64,000 nucleotides of DNA, taken from the NCBI RefSeq assembly GCF_000744095.1, contig NZ_JQLI01000001.1:4092001-4156000 (forward strand), read 5' to 3'. The DNA comes from Cupriavidus necator A5-1. GTDB lineage: Bacteria; Pseudomonadota; Gammaproteobacteria; Burkholderiales; Burkholderiaceae. Positions 10,101-17,590 of the stretch are shown here, one piece after another (positions within the stretch are counted from its first letter, which is position 1; each line of letters starts with the position of its first letter). A model generated the notes under the pieces. It was given only the letters and a program-made list of their open reading frames with translations. It was not told the origin of the DNA and did not search any database. The translations under genes and the position numbers were made by a program.

Positions 10101-12419
10101 GCTGCGCTTGGCGCGCTTGCCGGCCAGCAGCAGCACCGGCACGAAGGTGACGCGCTCCGCTTCCGACAAGGCGTGGCCGGCCGCGCGCTCGATCTGGTTG
10201 CAGATCTCGAAGGCATACCCGGCGAGCTGGTCCTGCCAGTGCTCGATCATGATGCCGGCGATGCGGGCATGCGCGGCCGGGCGGTCCTGTGGATCGGTCA
10301 TGGCATACGCGGATTCCAGCACACGGTCATGCTGGAAGGCGTAGCCGTCCGCCACGCGCACCACCAGCCCCGCGTCCATGAACGGGCGCAGCCGCTCGCT
10401 GACCTGCAGCGGGCTGAGCTGCGCCACGCACGCCAGCAGGCCTTCCTCGCAACGCATGCCCACGCACGCCAGTTGCTGCAGCAGCGCCGTGCCCGCGCCG
10501 GGCAGCCTGGCGAAGCGCCGCGTCATCAGGTCGACCACGCTGTCGGTATACCGGTGCTGCGCCGCGTCGGCCTCGCTCCATTCCCAGCCGGCGCCATCAT
10601 CGCCGCGGTCGCCGCGGTCGCCGCGGTCGGTGCGGTCGGTGCGGTCGGTGCGGTCGGTGCGGTAAGTCAGCACGCCATCGTCGACCAGTGCGCGCAACAG
10701 CTGGTACGAGAAGAACGGGTTGCCCGCGGTCTTGGCATGCACGGCGTGCGCCAGCGCCTCCACGCGCGCTGGCAGCTCGTTGAGGGCCGCCGCCACCAGT
10801 TCGGTCAGGTCCGGCTCGGCCAGCGGCCTGACGGCGATGCGCGTGACCGGCAGCGCGCCGGAGCGGTTGGCATGCAGCAGCCAGGAGAAGCGCTGCTCGA
10901 CGTCATGGCCGTGATCGCGATAGGCGGCGATCAGCAGCAAATTGGCCGGCCGTTGCGCGGTGAAGGCCTCGAGCAGGGCGATGGTCGACGCATCCGCCCA
11001 TTGCAGGTCGTCGGCGAACAGCACCAGCGGCGCGCCCTTGTCGGCGAAGGCAGAGAACGTGGCCAGGATGGCGGTCTCCGCGCGGGCCTGCGCCTGCTGC
11101 GCCGGCACGTCAGACAGCGGCGCGGTGCGGCCCAGTACGTGCCCGGCCTCGGGCACCAGTTCGGCGATGGCGCTGCCCTGCCCCGCCAGCGCGCCGAGCC
11201 AGCGCTCCCTCAGCGACGCCAGCGCGGCGTCCGGCGCACCCAGCAGGGACAGCATCAGCGCGCGGATCATCTGCACGACCGGCGCGTAGGGAATATCGAG
11301 CTGCAGCTGGTCGCTCTTGCCGTTGGCGAAGCGCACGCCCTGCTGTCCCGCCTGGCACGACAGCCAGGCCGCCAGCGCGGACTTGCCGGTGCCGGCGGCG
11401 CCGGCGATCAGCACAAGTTCCGACTTGCCGCTCTGGCTGACGCGCGCCAGCGCATCGGCGAGCAGCGCGGTTTCGCGCTCGCGGCCGAAGAGCTCGCCTG
11501 ACACGTTCAGCGTGGAGGTCGCCCCCGCCATATCGAGTGCGAACGGCGTGATCTCGCCGTGTTCGCGCCAGTCCGCCTGGCAACGCAGCAGGTCGGCCAG
11601 CAGCAAGGTGGCGCCGGCGTAGCGGTCCGCCGGGTCCTTGGCCATCAGCCTGAGCACGAGCGCACCCAGCACGGGCGGAATATCTGGCTGGCGTGCCTGC
11701 GGCGGCACCGGCTCGATGGCGAGATGGGCGTGCTGCCAGGCCGTGGGCGAGTCGGCCAGGAACGGCAGCGCGCCGGTCAGCATCTGGTAGAAAGTGACGC
11801 CGAGCGAATAGAGGTCCGACCTCGCGCTGGTGCGCGCCTGGTCGTGGCGGGCGACTTCGGGCGAGAGATACGGCAGTGCAGCCGGACCGGGATGCGGGAC
11901 GACGGGCGGCATCACGTCCAGCGCCGTGGCATGGTCAAAGCCGGTCAGGCGCACGCCGGCGCTGCCGTCGACCAGCAGGTTGTGCGGCCGGATGTCACCG
12001 TGCAGCAGGCCGTGCGCGTGCGCGGCCGCCACGGCACGCGCGCTGCCGATGGCAAGTTCGAGAAAGCGCGCGAAGGGCATGGGTTGCCCGGTCAATGCAG
12101 CGCCCAGGGTCGAAGACGCCCCGGCCCCGTACACCACCACCATGCGGTCAGCCGTACGCAGTGTCGCCACCGGCACGGCCGCCCATTCCGGCCGCAGGCG
12201 CCCGGCCCAGCGCGCTTCGTCCTGCAACGGCTCGCACGCCGGCAGCGGCGCGCTGCGGGCGAACCAGCGGGCCTGCGTGTGTGGGTCGGGGTGCGGGTCG
12301 GACAGTTCGAGAGAGCTGATGCCGTCCGACACATGGAGCACGGTCTGCGCCACCCGCATCAGCCAGGCGTGGTCGAAGGTCAGCTCGGATGCCCGCTGCG
12401 GGCTGTTGCCAGACGTCAT
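7179..12419 (-). CDS. Giant signalling protein: pseudokinase-like, AAA ATPase, GAF, histidine kinase
   Basis: This multidomain sensor has 1746 residues from ATG 12419; a GTG at 12458 would add 13. Order of domains: a serine/threonine-kinase-like region (about 20-280, with HGDIRPHN where the catalytic loop belongs), a STAND/AAA ATPase (Walker A AGAAGTGKS, Walker B LVLFADDLQWAD), a long helical region, a GAF domain (about 1300-1460), HisKA (SIAHEVNQPL, His1525), and HATPase (LNLVTNALDAM, GMGMGLAICRS). The kinase-like lobe contains no lysine before the catalytic loop and has GFD in place of DFG, so it is probably inactive as a kinase. The next gene upstream encodes a FixJ-type response regulator, the likely phosphotransfer partner. 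The signal is unknown. Confidence 0.85.
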   Translation of the reverse strand: MTSGNSPQRASELTFDHAWLMRVAQTVLHVSDGISSLELSDPHPDPHTQARWFARSAPLPACEPLQDEARWAGRLRPEWAAVPVATLRTADRMVVVYGAGASSTLGAALTGQPMPFARFLELAIGSARAVAAAHAHGLLHGDIRPHNLLVDGSAGVRLTGFDHATALDVMPPVVPHPGPAALPYLSPEVARHDQARTSARSDLYSLGVTFYQMLTGALPFLADSPTAWQHAHLAIEPVPPQARQPDIPPVLGALVLRLMAKDPADRYAGATLLLADLLRCQADWREHGEITPFALDMAGATSTLNVSGELFGRERETALLADALARVSQSGKSELVLIAGAAGTGKSALAAWLSCQAGQQGVRFANGKSDQLQLDIPYAPVVQMIRALMLSLLGAPDAALASLRERWLGALAGQGSAIAELVPEAGHVLGRTAPLSDVPAQQAQARAETAILATFSAFADKGAPLVLFADDLQWADASTIALLEAFTAQRPANLLLIAAYRDHGHDVEQRFSWLLHANRSGALPVTRIAVRPLAEPDLTELVAAALNELPARVEALAHAVHAKTAGNPFFSYQLLRALVDDGVLTYRTDRTDRTDRTDRGDRGDRGDDGAGWEWSEADAAQHRYTDSVVDLMTRRFARLPGAGTALLQQLACVGMRCEEGLLACVAQLSPLQVSERLRPFMDAGLVVRVADGYAFQHDRVLESAYAMTDPQDRPAAHARIAGIMIEHWQDQLAGYAFEICNQIERAAGHALSEAERVTFVPVLLLAGKRAKRSAAFAQATRYTDTAFALMQPSWWSTHYALAYAASLLHCECLLAQAKLEHASRQIDALLTRDMPAPDKAAVHRLKASLQTVRSDYEGAINAALSGLALLGIHLERGPTPARMREAYDAVRTALGTRTIDSLGMLPATDDSRTQTVMGLLSTLISSLFVRDGISFLHVAKMVELTLEHGATPESPYGLSWFGVFIASLYEEYEDGLAWGQAAMDLIDRHGYEAERIATLVAVDQVSAWTRPLSYALGHAQRAVTLGRASGDIGMACYACNHIASDLLAMGEHLRLVEEEIGRGLVLTRLVQYRDIELILYSQHHFLHRLRVGDEAALHGEASRQMTMAQRVARSISLPTRFWIWLYDGMASVFRQEWDNAVRSLTQAKALIWSAPAHFNVSDCRLYLAIGLARSAAASSDRDQVMDALAAHRDCFARWAALNPLTFHGKLLLVDAEIARLRGDALQALACYEQSAIAAAAAGFVHEQALAHELAGMLCEASGLPTAAAQHLRAARAGYRRWGADHKAMLLTMGYPQLDEAGPGETAADVADSKRTAARWELGMKAARAMSTEIVMDRLIETLMTHVVIHAGAQYGLLLLMRGEQPMIEASGRVVDGNVAVALGAAVPTEQALPLAVLNSVLRTRQTLALDDAMVDAPSIRTKGAIPNGLRSVLCLPLLRGGSLIGVFYLENNLAPGVFDATRIAELEVLAPQVAISLETARLYEQLIDENNRRVAAEMNLRTARSELARTSHLTVMGSLAASIAHEVNQPLTAIVASVDASLRWLNRPRPEIAEALEGFTDIKQDAMRAAGIIRALRALAKQAPAVLTPLQPDDVLREVLGMVRVDTDEHNVKVVTRLAAGSAMVEADRVQLQQVVLNLVTNALDAMAQTPAEQRELVVTSYREQDSVVVSVQDRGAGIPDEVLGQVFEPFFTTKEDGMGMGLAICRSIIEAHGGTLQVRARRGGGSEFMFRLPVCEGLPSLAGAS
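10599..10661 (-). repeat. Seven-copy 9-bp in-frame tandem repeat
   Basis: Within the sensor kinase gene there are seven consecutive 9-bp units, four encoding Arg-Thr-Asp and three encoding Arg-Gly-Asp, in the segment between the ATPase and the helical region. Each unit is a multiple of three, so copy-number change would alter the length of a charged linker without breaking the frame. The two unit types are grouped, which suggests recent slippage-driven expansion. Confidence 0.9.
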
Positions 12420-12562
12420 GTATGCAAGGATGGTCGGAAGGCCCGCGGGCAAGCTCACGCAGATCCCGGCAGGAAACCCGCATCGCCCTGCCGTGCCATT
12501 CTAACCGCCGCACCCGGCAACATTCCCCGCTCCCGCGGCCGCCTCATGCCCGCCTGTAAAGC

Positions 12563-13222
12563 TCAGCCGCCGACCTTGCAAAGGCCGAGCTGCTGCGCCA
12601 TCAGCACCAGTTCCGCAAAGGTGCGCGCCTTCATCTTGCGCATGGCCTGGCCACGGTGGATCTTCACCGTCACCTCGCTGATGCCGATCTCGGCGGCGAT
12701 CTGCTTGTTCAGCAGGCCCGCCACCGCCAGGCCCATGACCTCGGCTTCGCGTGGCGTCAGTGCCTGGTAGCAGGCGCGCAGCGCTTCAACCTGGCGCAGG
12801 CCCTCGCGGCGCAGGCGGTCTTTCTCCAGCGCCGCCGCCACCGCATCGAGCAGGTCCTGGTCGCGGAACGGCTTGGGCATGAAGTCTTCGGCACCCGCCT
12901 TCATTGCCGCGACGGTCATGGCGATATCGCCGTAGCCCGTCATGAAGATGATCGGGACGGGGATGCCCATCCGGCCGAGGCGGGATTGCAGGTCGAGCCC
13001 GCTCGGGCCGCGCAGCCTGACGTCGAGCACCAGGCAGCAGGGCGCGTCAGGCAAGGGGAACGCCAGCAGCTCGGCGGCCGAGGCGAACAATGCGACGTTC
13101 AGGCCGACCGAGCGAAACAGGTTGCCCAGCGCGCGGCGCAGCGCGGCATCGTCATCCACCACCAGCACCGTCGCGTCATCGCTCGCACTGGCGTCGGCTG
13201 GCTCCAGGCTTTGGGATGTCAC
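12563..13222 (-). CDS. FixJ/NarL-type response regulator
   Basis: This is a 219-residue two-component regulator. The receiver domain has the acidic pocket VVDDD, phospho-acceptor Asp67 in LVLDVRL, the switch Thr in IFMTGYGD, and the lysine in FMPKPF. The C-terminal LuxR-type helix-turn-helix begins LTPREAEVMGL and includes NKQIAAEIGISEVTVKIHR. It lies 144 bases upstream of the giant sensor kinase in the same orientation, so the two probably form one signalling pair. It is divergent from the hydrolase operon starting at 13557, and the 334-base gap contains repeated CCGACTA elements that are candidate binding sites. Confidence 0.93.
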   Translation of the reverse strand: MTSQSLEPADASASDDATVLVVDDDAALRRALGNLFRSVGLNVALFASAAELLAFPLPDAPCCLVLDVRLRGPSGLDLQSRLGRMGIPVPIIFMTGYGDIAMTVAAMKAGAEDFMPKPFRDQDLLDAVAAALEKDRLRREGLRQVEALRACYQALTPREAEVMGLAVAGLLNKQIAAEIGISEVTVKIHRGQAMRKMKARTFAELVLMAQQLGLCKVGG

Positions 13223-13556
13223 GGTCAGTTCTCCAGTGCGCTCGAAAGGGAGACGCCGATTATATACGGCAAGTAAGGCACCGCAACGACCGCGAGTTGG
13301 GCGCGCAGTGGCGCACTAGCCACTCATACCAACGTGTTAGTCGGATGCTCGCCAGCCACCCGCATTCCCCGCTGCGCTGCGGCCGCCGCGCACCAGGCCG
13401 GCACATCCGAGGCGGCGCCGACTAATACGAACATACAACTGGCCGCGGGCGCGCGCGCCGACTAGTCTTCCATTCGGGCTGCGCTGCGGTCCTCCGCGGA
13501 TCCAGCGATGCCGCTAATGCGCCCCTGCACTCAACCCTGTCCCAAGGAACGACACC
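13223..13556. other. Divergent promoter region of regulator and hydrolase operon
   Basis: No gene is seen in these 334 bases. The region carries the CCGACTA-type repeats listed separately and must hold promoters in both directions. The sequence just before the ATG at 13557 reads CAAGGAACGACACC, with AAGGA as a plausible ribosome-binding site. Confidence 0.6.
13333..13466. promoter_or_regulatory. CCGACTA repeat elements, candidate response-regulator sites
   Basis: Three related elements are visible. CGTGTTAGTCGG (13333-13344) and CCGACTAATACG (13418-13429) form an inverted repeat with 11 of 12 bases matching. GCGCCGACTA occurs twice as a direct repeat, at 13415-13424 and 13455-13464, spaced exactly 40 bases, close to four helical turns. 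Their location between a FixJ-type regulator and a divergent operon makes them good candidates for its binding sites. That assignment is inference. Confidence 0.5.
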
Positions 13557-14243
13557 ATGTCCAATCCGAAGCTCGAAGTCCTCACCCCGCAAAACAGCCA
13601 GCTGATCATCATCGACCACCAGCCGCAGATGGCGTTCGGCGTGCAGTCGATGGACCGCCAGGCGATGAAGAACAATGTCGTCGGCCTGGCCAAGGCGGCA
13701 AAGATCTTCAATATCCCGACGACCATCACCACCGTCGAGAGCGAGTCGTTCTCGGGCTTCACCTACCCGGAACTGCTCGACGTGTTCCCGGACCAGAAGA
13801 CGCTGGAGCGCACCTCGATGAACTCGTGGGACGACCAGAAGGTGCGCGACGCGCTCAAGGCCAATGGCCGCAACAAGGTCATCGTCGCCGGCCTGTGGAC
13901 CGAGGTGTGCAACACCACCTTCGCGCTGTGCGCGATGCTCGAAGGCAACTACGAGATCTACATGGTGGCCGATGCCTCCGGCGGCACCAGCAAGGAAGCG
14001 CACGACTACGCGATGCAGCGCATGGTGCAGGCCGGCGCGGTGCCCGTGACCTGGCAGCAGGTGCTGCTCGAATGGCAGCGCGACTGGGCCCACCGCGACA
14101 CCTATGACGCCGTGATGAAGCTGGTCAAGGAGCATTCCGGCGCCTATGGCATGGGCGTCGACTATGCCTACACCATGGTCCACAAGGCCCCGCAACGCAC
14201 CGCGACGCCGCACGAGTCGGTCGCGCCGGTGCCGGCCCGCTGA
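13557..14243 (+). CDS. Isochorismatase-fold cysteine hydrolase (YcaC-like)
   Basis: This 228-residue protein belongs to the cysteine hydrolase superfamily that includes isochorismatase, nicotinamidase and YcaC. The catalytic Asp is in LIIIDHQPQM (Asp20) and the nucleophilic cysteine is Cys118 in AGLWTEVCNTTF. The conserved RTSMNSW and DASGGTSKEAHD segments are of the YcaC type. YcaC-like enzymes form octamers and their physiological substrates are not established. It is the first gene of a run of seven same-strand genes and is divergent from the response regulator. The next gene starts 82 bases after its stop. Confidence 0.85.
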   Translation: MSNPKLEVLTPQNSQLIIIDHQPQMAFGVQSMDRQAMKNNVVGLAKAAKIFNIPTTITTVESESFSGFTYPELLDVFPDQKTLERTSMNSWDDQKVRDALKANGRNKVIVAGLWTEVCNTTFALCAMLEGNYEIYMVADASGGTSKEAHDYAMQRMVQAGAVPVTWQQVLLEWQRDWAHRDTYDAVMKLVKEHSGAYGMGVDYAYTMVHKAPQRTATPHESVAPVPAR

Positions 14244-14325
14244 TCTCGCTGAGCTTGCCAAGCGAGCGTTCGACATAAGCGAGCGTTCGACAGCGTCGTC
14301 CCACTCTCCCTGGAAAGGATATCCC

Positions 14326-15147
14326 ATGAGCTTCGTCACCACCAAAGACGGCACCCGCATCTTCTACAAGGACTGGGGCTCGGGCCGCCCGGTCGTGTTC
14401 TCGCACGGCTGGCCGCTCAATGCCGATGCCTGGGATGCGCAGATGCTGTTCCTCGCGCAGCAGGGTTTCCGCGTGATCGCCCATGACCGGCGCGGCCACG
14501 GCCGCTCGGACCAGCCCGCGCAGGGCAACGACATGGACACCTACGCCGACGACCTGGCGGCGCTGCTCGATGCGCTCGACCTGAAGGACGCAACACTGGT
14601 CGGCCACTCCACCGGCGGCGGCGAAGTCGCGCACTACATCGGCCGCCATGGCACGAAGCGTGTGGCCAAGGCCGTGCTGATCGGCGCCGTGCCGCCGATC
14701 ATGCTCAAGACCGACGCCAACCCCGGCGGGCTGCCGCGCGATGTGTTCGACGGCATCCGCAAGGGCGTGGCCGACAACCGCTCGCAGTTCTACCAGGATC
14801 TGGCGGTGCCGTTCTTCGGCTTCAACCGTCCGGACGCCAAGCTCTCGCAGGGCACCATCGACGCGTTCTGGGCGCAGGGCATGGCCGGCGGCATCGTTGG
14901 CCAGTACGCCTGCATCCGGGAGTTCTCGGAGGTGGACTACGCCGAGGACCTGAAGAAGATCGACGTGCCCACGCTGATCCTGCATGGCGATGACGACCAG
15001 ATCGTGCCGATCGACAACTCGGCGCGTCTGTCCGCCAAGATCGTCAGGCAGGCCACGCTCAAGGTCTACCCGGGCGCCTCGCACGGCATGTGCGTCGTCA
15101 ATGCCGAACAGGTCAATGCCGACTTGCTGGCCTTCCTGAACGCATAA
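14326..15147 (+). CDS. Alpha/beta hydrolase, non-heme chloroperoxidase type
   Basis: This 273-residue hydrolase matches the cofactor-free haloperoxidase/esterase family. The nucleophile is Ser95 in VGHSTGGGE, the oxyanion-hole region is FSHGWPLNADAW, and the acid and histidine are in LHGDDDQIVPI and GASHGMC. Length and motif spacing fit the 270-280-residue chloroperoxidases, which act as esterases or perhydrolases in vitro. ATG 14326 is preceded by GGAAAGGA and starts the conserved N-terminus; the longer upstream frame overlaps the previous gene and was rejected. No leader peptide is present, so it is cytosolic. Confidence 0.88.
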   Translation: MSFVTTKDGTRIFYKDWGSGRPVVFSHGWPLNADAWDAQMLFLAQQGFRVIAHDRRGHGRSDQPAQGNDMDTYADDLAALLDALDLKDATLVGHSTGGGEVAHYIGRHGTKRVAKAVLIGAVPPIMLKTDANPGGLPRDVFDGIRKGVADNRSQFYQDLAVPFFGFNRPDAKLSQGTIDAFWAQGMAGGIVGQYACIREFSEVDYAEDLKKIDVPTLILHGDDDQIVPIDNSARLSAKIVRQATLKVYPGASHGMCVVNAEQVNADLLAFLNA

Positions 15148-15152
15148 GCCTT

Positions 15153-17093
15153 ATGTCAGTCACCCGCCGGCAATTCATCGCCTCCGCCGCCGCCATGGGC
15201 GCGGCGGCTTCTTCGGAGATCTTCGCCATGCAGGCAAGCACCCCACCCGACCTCATCCTCGTCAACGGCAAGTTCGCCACGCTCGACAAGTCCAATCCGC
15301 AGGCGGATGCCGTCGCCATCCGCGACGGACGCTTTGTCGGCGTCGGCACGCGCCAGGACATCATGAAGCTGGCCGGGGCGCAGACGAAGGTCGTCGACCT
15401 GAAGGGCCGGCGGGCCATTCCCGGGCTGATCGACAGCCATATGCATATCATCCGTGGCGGCCTGAACTACAACATGGAGCTGCGCTGGGACGGGGTGCGC
15501 TCGCTGGCCGATGCGATGCGCATGCTGAAGGACCAGGTCGCGCGTACCCCCGCGCCGCAGTGGGTGCGCGTGGTGGGGGGCTTCACCGAGCACCAGTTCG
15601 CCGAGAAGCGCCTGCCTACCGTGGAGGAGCTGAATGCCGTCGCGCCGGACACGCCCGTGTTCATCCTCCACCTGTACGACCGCGCGATCCTCAACGGCGC
15701 CGCGTTGCGCGCGGTGGGCTACACCAAGGACACCCCCAACCCGCCCGGCGGCGAGATCCTGCGCGATGCGCGCGGCAACCCGACCGGCCTGCTGCTGGCC
15801 AAGCCCAACGCCACCATCCTCTACGCGACGCTGGCGAAGGGCCCGAAGCTGCCGCCCGAATACCAGAAGAACTCCACGCGCCATTTCATGCGCGAGGTCA
15901 ACCGGCTGGGCGTCACCGGCGTGATCGACGCCGGCGGCGGCTACCAGAACTATCCCGAGGACTACAGCATCATCGAGGAGCTGCACAAGGAAGGGCAGCT
16001 CACGGTGCGGCTCGCGTACAACCTCTTTACGCAGAAGCCCAAGGAAGAACTCAGCGACTTCAAGACCTGGACGTCGAAGGTAAAGCCCGGCCAGGGCGAT
16101 GACCTCTACCGCCACAACGGCGCCGGCGAGATGCTGGTCTACACCGCGGCGGACTTCGAGGACTTCCGCGTCGAGCGTCCCGACATGCCGCCGTCGATGG
16201 AGACGGACCTCGAACCCGTGATCCGCCTGCTCGCCGAGAAGCGCTGGCCGTGGCGCCTGCATGCGACTTACGACCAGACCATCACGCGCGCGCTCGACGT
16301 CTACGAGAAGGTCGCCAAGGACATTCCGTTCGACGGGCTGAACTGGTTCTTCGACCACGCCGAGACCATCTCCGACCGCAATATCGACCGCATCGCCGCG
16401 CTTGGCGGCGGCATCGCGGTGCAGCACCGCATGGCCTACCAGGGCGAGTATTTCGTCGAACGCTATGGCGCGCGCGCCGCCGAAGCGACCCCGCCAGTAA
16501 AGAAGATGCTGGAGAAGGGCGTCAAGGTCGGCGCCGGCACCGACGCCACGCGCGTGGCCTCGTACAACCCGTGGGTATCGCTGTACTGGCTGACCACCGG
16601 CAAGACCGTGGGCGGCATGCCGATGTACCCGCAGGCCAACCTGCTCGATCGCGAGACCGCGCTGCGGCTGTGGACCGAGGCCAATACCTGGTTCTCGTCG
16701 GAAGTCGGCAAGAAGGGCCAGATCAAGGTCGGCCAGCTTGCCGACCTGGCGGTGCTGTCCGCCGACTACTTCAGCGTGCCGGGCGACGAGATCCAGGACA
16801 TCACCTCGGTGATGACCATTCTCGGCGGCAAGGTGGTCTATGGCGATGGCGACTTCGGCAAGCTGTCTCCCGAGATCACGCCGGCGATGCCGGACTGGTC
16901 ACCGGTGCGGCACGTCGGCGGCTACCAGCCGCGGCCGCAGGCGCACAAGCTGGCGCTGAACACCGCTTGCGGTTGCGCCAGCTCGTGCGGCGTACACGGC
17001 CATGCGCATGCCAAAGCCTGGACCTCCGGCGTGCCGACCTCTGACGAGAGTTCGTTCTGGGGCGCGCTTGGCTGCTCCTGCTGGGCGTTCTGA
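15153..17093 (+). CDS. Tat-exported YtcJ-like amidohydrolase with Cys/His-rich tail
   Basis: This 646-residue metal-dependent amidohydrolase starts at ATG 15153, five bases after the hydrolase stop. The N-terminus MSVTRRQFIASAAAMGAAAS carries a twin-arginine signal, so it is probably folded with its metal and exported. Metal ligands are seen at His96 and His98 (GLIDSHMH), and downstream motifs such as WFFDHAE and GAGTDATR fit the YtcJ-like (amidohydrolase 3) family. The last 45 residues are unusual: CGCASSCGVHGHAHAK followed by LGCSCWAF, giving five Cys and three His that could bind another metal. Its substrate is unknown. Confidence 0.88.
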   Translation: MSVTRRQFIASAAAMGAAASSEIFAMQASTPPDLILVNGKFATLDKSNPQADAVAIRDGRFVGVGTRQDIMKLAGAQTKVVDLKGRRAIPGLIDSHMHIIRGGLNYNMELRWDGVRSLADAMRMLKDQVARTPAPQWVRVVGGFTEHQFAEKRLPTVEELNAVAPDTPVFILHLYDRAILNGAALRAVGYTKDTPNPPGGEILRDARGNPTGLLLAKPNATILYATLAKGPKLPPEYQKNSTRHFMREVNRLGVTGVIDAGGGYQNYPEDYSIIEELHKEGQLTVRLAYNLFTQKPKEELSDFKTWTSKVKPGQGDDLYRHNGAGEMLVYTAADFEDFRVERPDMPPSMETDLEPVIRLLAEKRWPWRLHATYDQTITRALDVYEKVAKDIPFDGLNWFFDHAETISDRNIDRIAALGGGIAVQHRMAYQGEYFVERYGARAAEATPPVKKMLEKGVKVGAGTDATRVASYNPWVSLYWLTTGKTVGGMPMYPQANLLDRETALRLWTEANTWFSSEVGKKGQIKVGQLADLAVLSADYFSVPGDEIQDITSVMTILGGKVVYGDGDFGKLSPEITPAMPDWSPVRHVGGYQPRPQAHKLALNTACGCASSCGVHGHAHAKAWTSGVPTSDESSFWGALGCSCWAF

Positions 17094-17120
17094 GCCTCAA
17101 CCTGATGCGGAGAACCGGCC

Positions 17121-17585
17121 ATGCCTGAACCGACTACCTCGCTGACGCCGGCCTCCGCCGGTGGCGCCGCCCATCTGCTGCCTGGCTGGTTGTGCTGGCT
17201 CGCGCTGCTGCTGCTCTGTGCGGCCTACCTGCAGGGCGGGCTGGTCAAGCTGGCCGACTTCCCCGGCGCGATCGCGGAGATGCAGCACTTCGGCCTGTCA
17301 CCGGCCGTGCCGATGGCGATAGCGACCATCGCGCTGGAGCTCGGCGCCTGCGCCATGATCCTGCTCGGCTGGCGCCGCTGGCTCGGTGCACTGGCGCTGG
17401 CAGCCTTCACGCTGGCGGCCACGTTCGTCGCCAACCGCTTCTGGCAGGCGCCGCCCGATGCGCGGTTCATGATGGCCAACGCCTTCTTCGAGCATCTTGG
17501 ACTGGTCGGCGGCTTCCTGCTGGTGGCGTGGCATGACCTGCGCGAACGCGCCGAGCGCAAGGGACGCACCGAAAAGGACAGGTGA
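17121..17585 (+). CDS. DoxX-family membrane protein
   Basis: This 154-residue inner-membrane protein has four predicted hydrophobic segments and the DoxX-like motifs YLQGGLVKLADFPGAIAEM and GLSPAVPMAIATIALELGA. DoxX-family proteins are small quinone-interacting or redox-associated membrane proteins with few firm functions. The gene starts 27 bases after the amidohydrolase stop and runs directly into the MFS gene, so it is part of the same operon. A link with the exported amidohydrolase (for example electron transfer or membrane anchoring) is speculation. Confidence 0.8.
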   Translation: MPEPTTSLTPASAGGAAHLLPGWLCWLALLLLCAAYLQGGLVKLADFPGAIAEMQHFGLSPAVPMAIATIALELGACAMILLGWRRWLGALALAAFTLAATFVANRFWQAPPDARFMMANAFFEHLGLVGGFLLVAWHDLRERAERKGRTEKDR

Positions 17586-17590
17586 CCGGC

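Noticed and set aside
10599..10661. Short tandem repeats as a possible CRISPR array
   Set aside because: The units are 9 bp, contiguous, in frame inside a conserved gene, and lack spacers.
9159..11501. 780-residue open frame on the plus strand
   Set aside because: It is antisense to the giant sensor kinase, rich in Arg, Gln and His as expected of a shadow frame, and has no recognisable domain.
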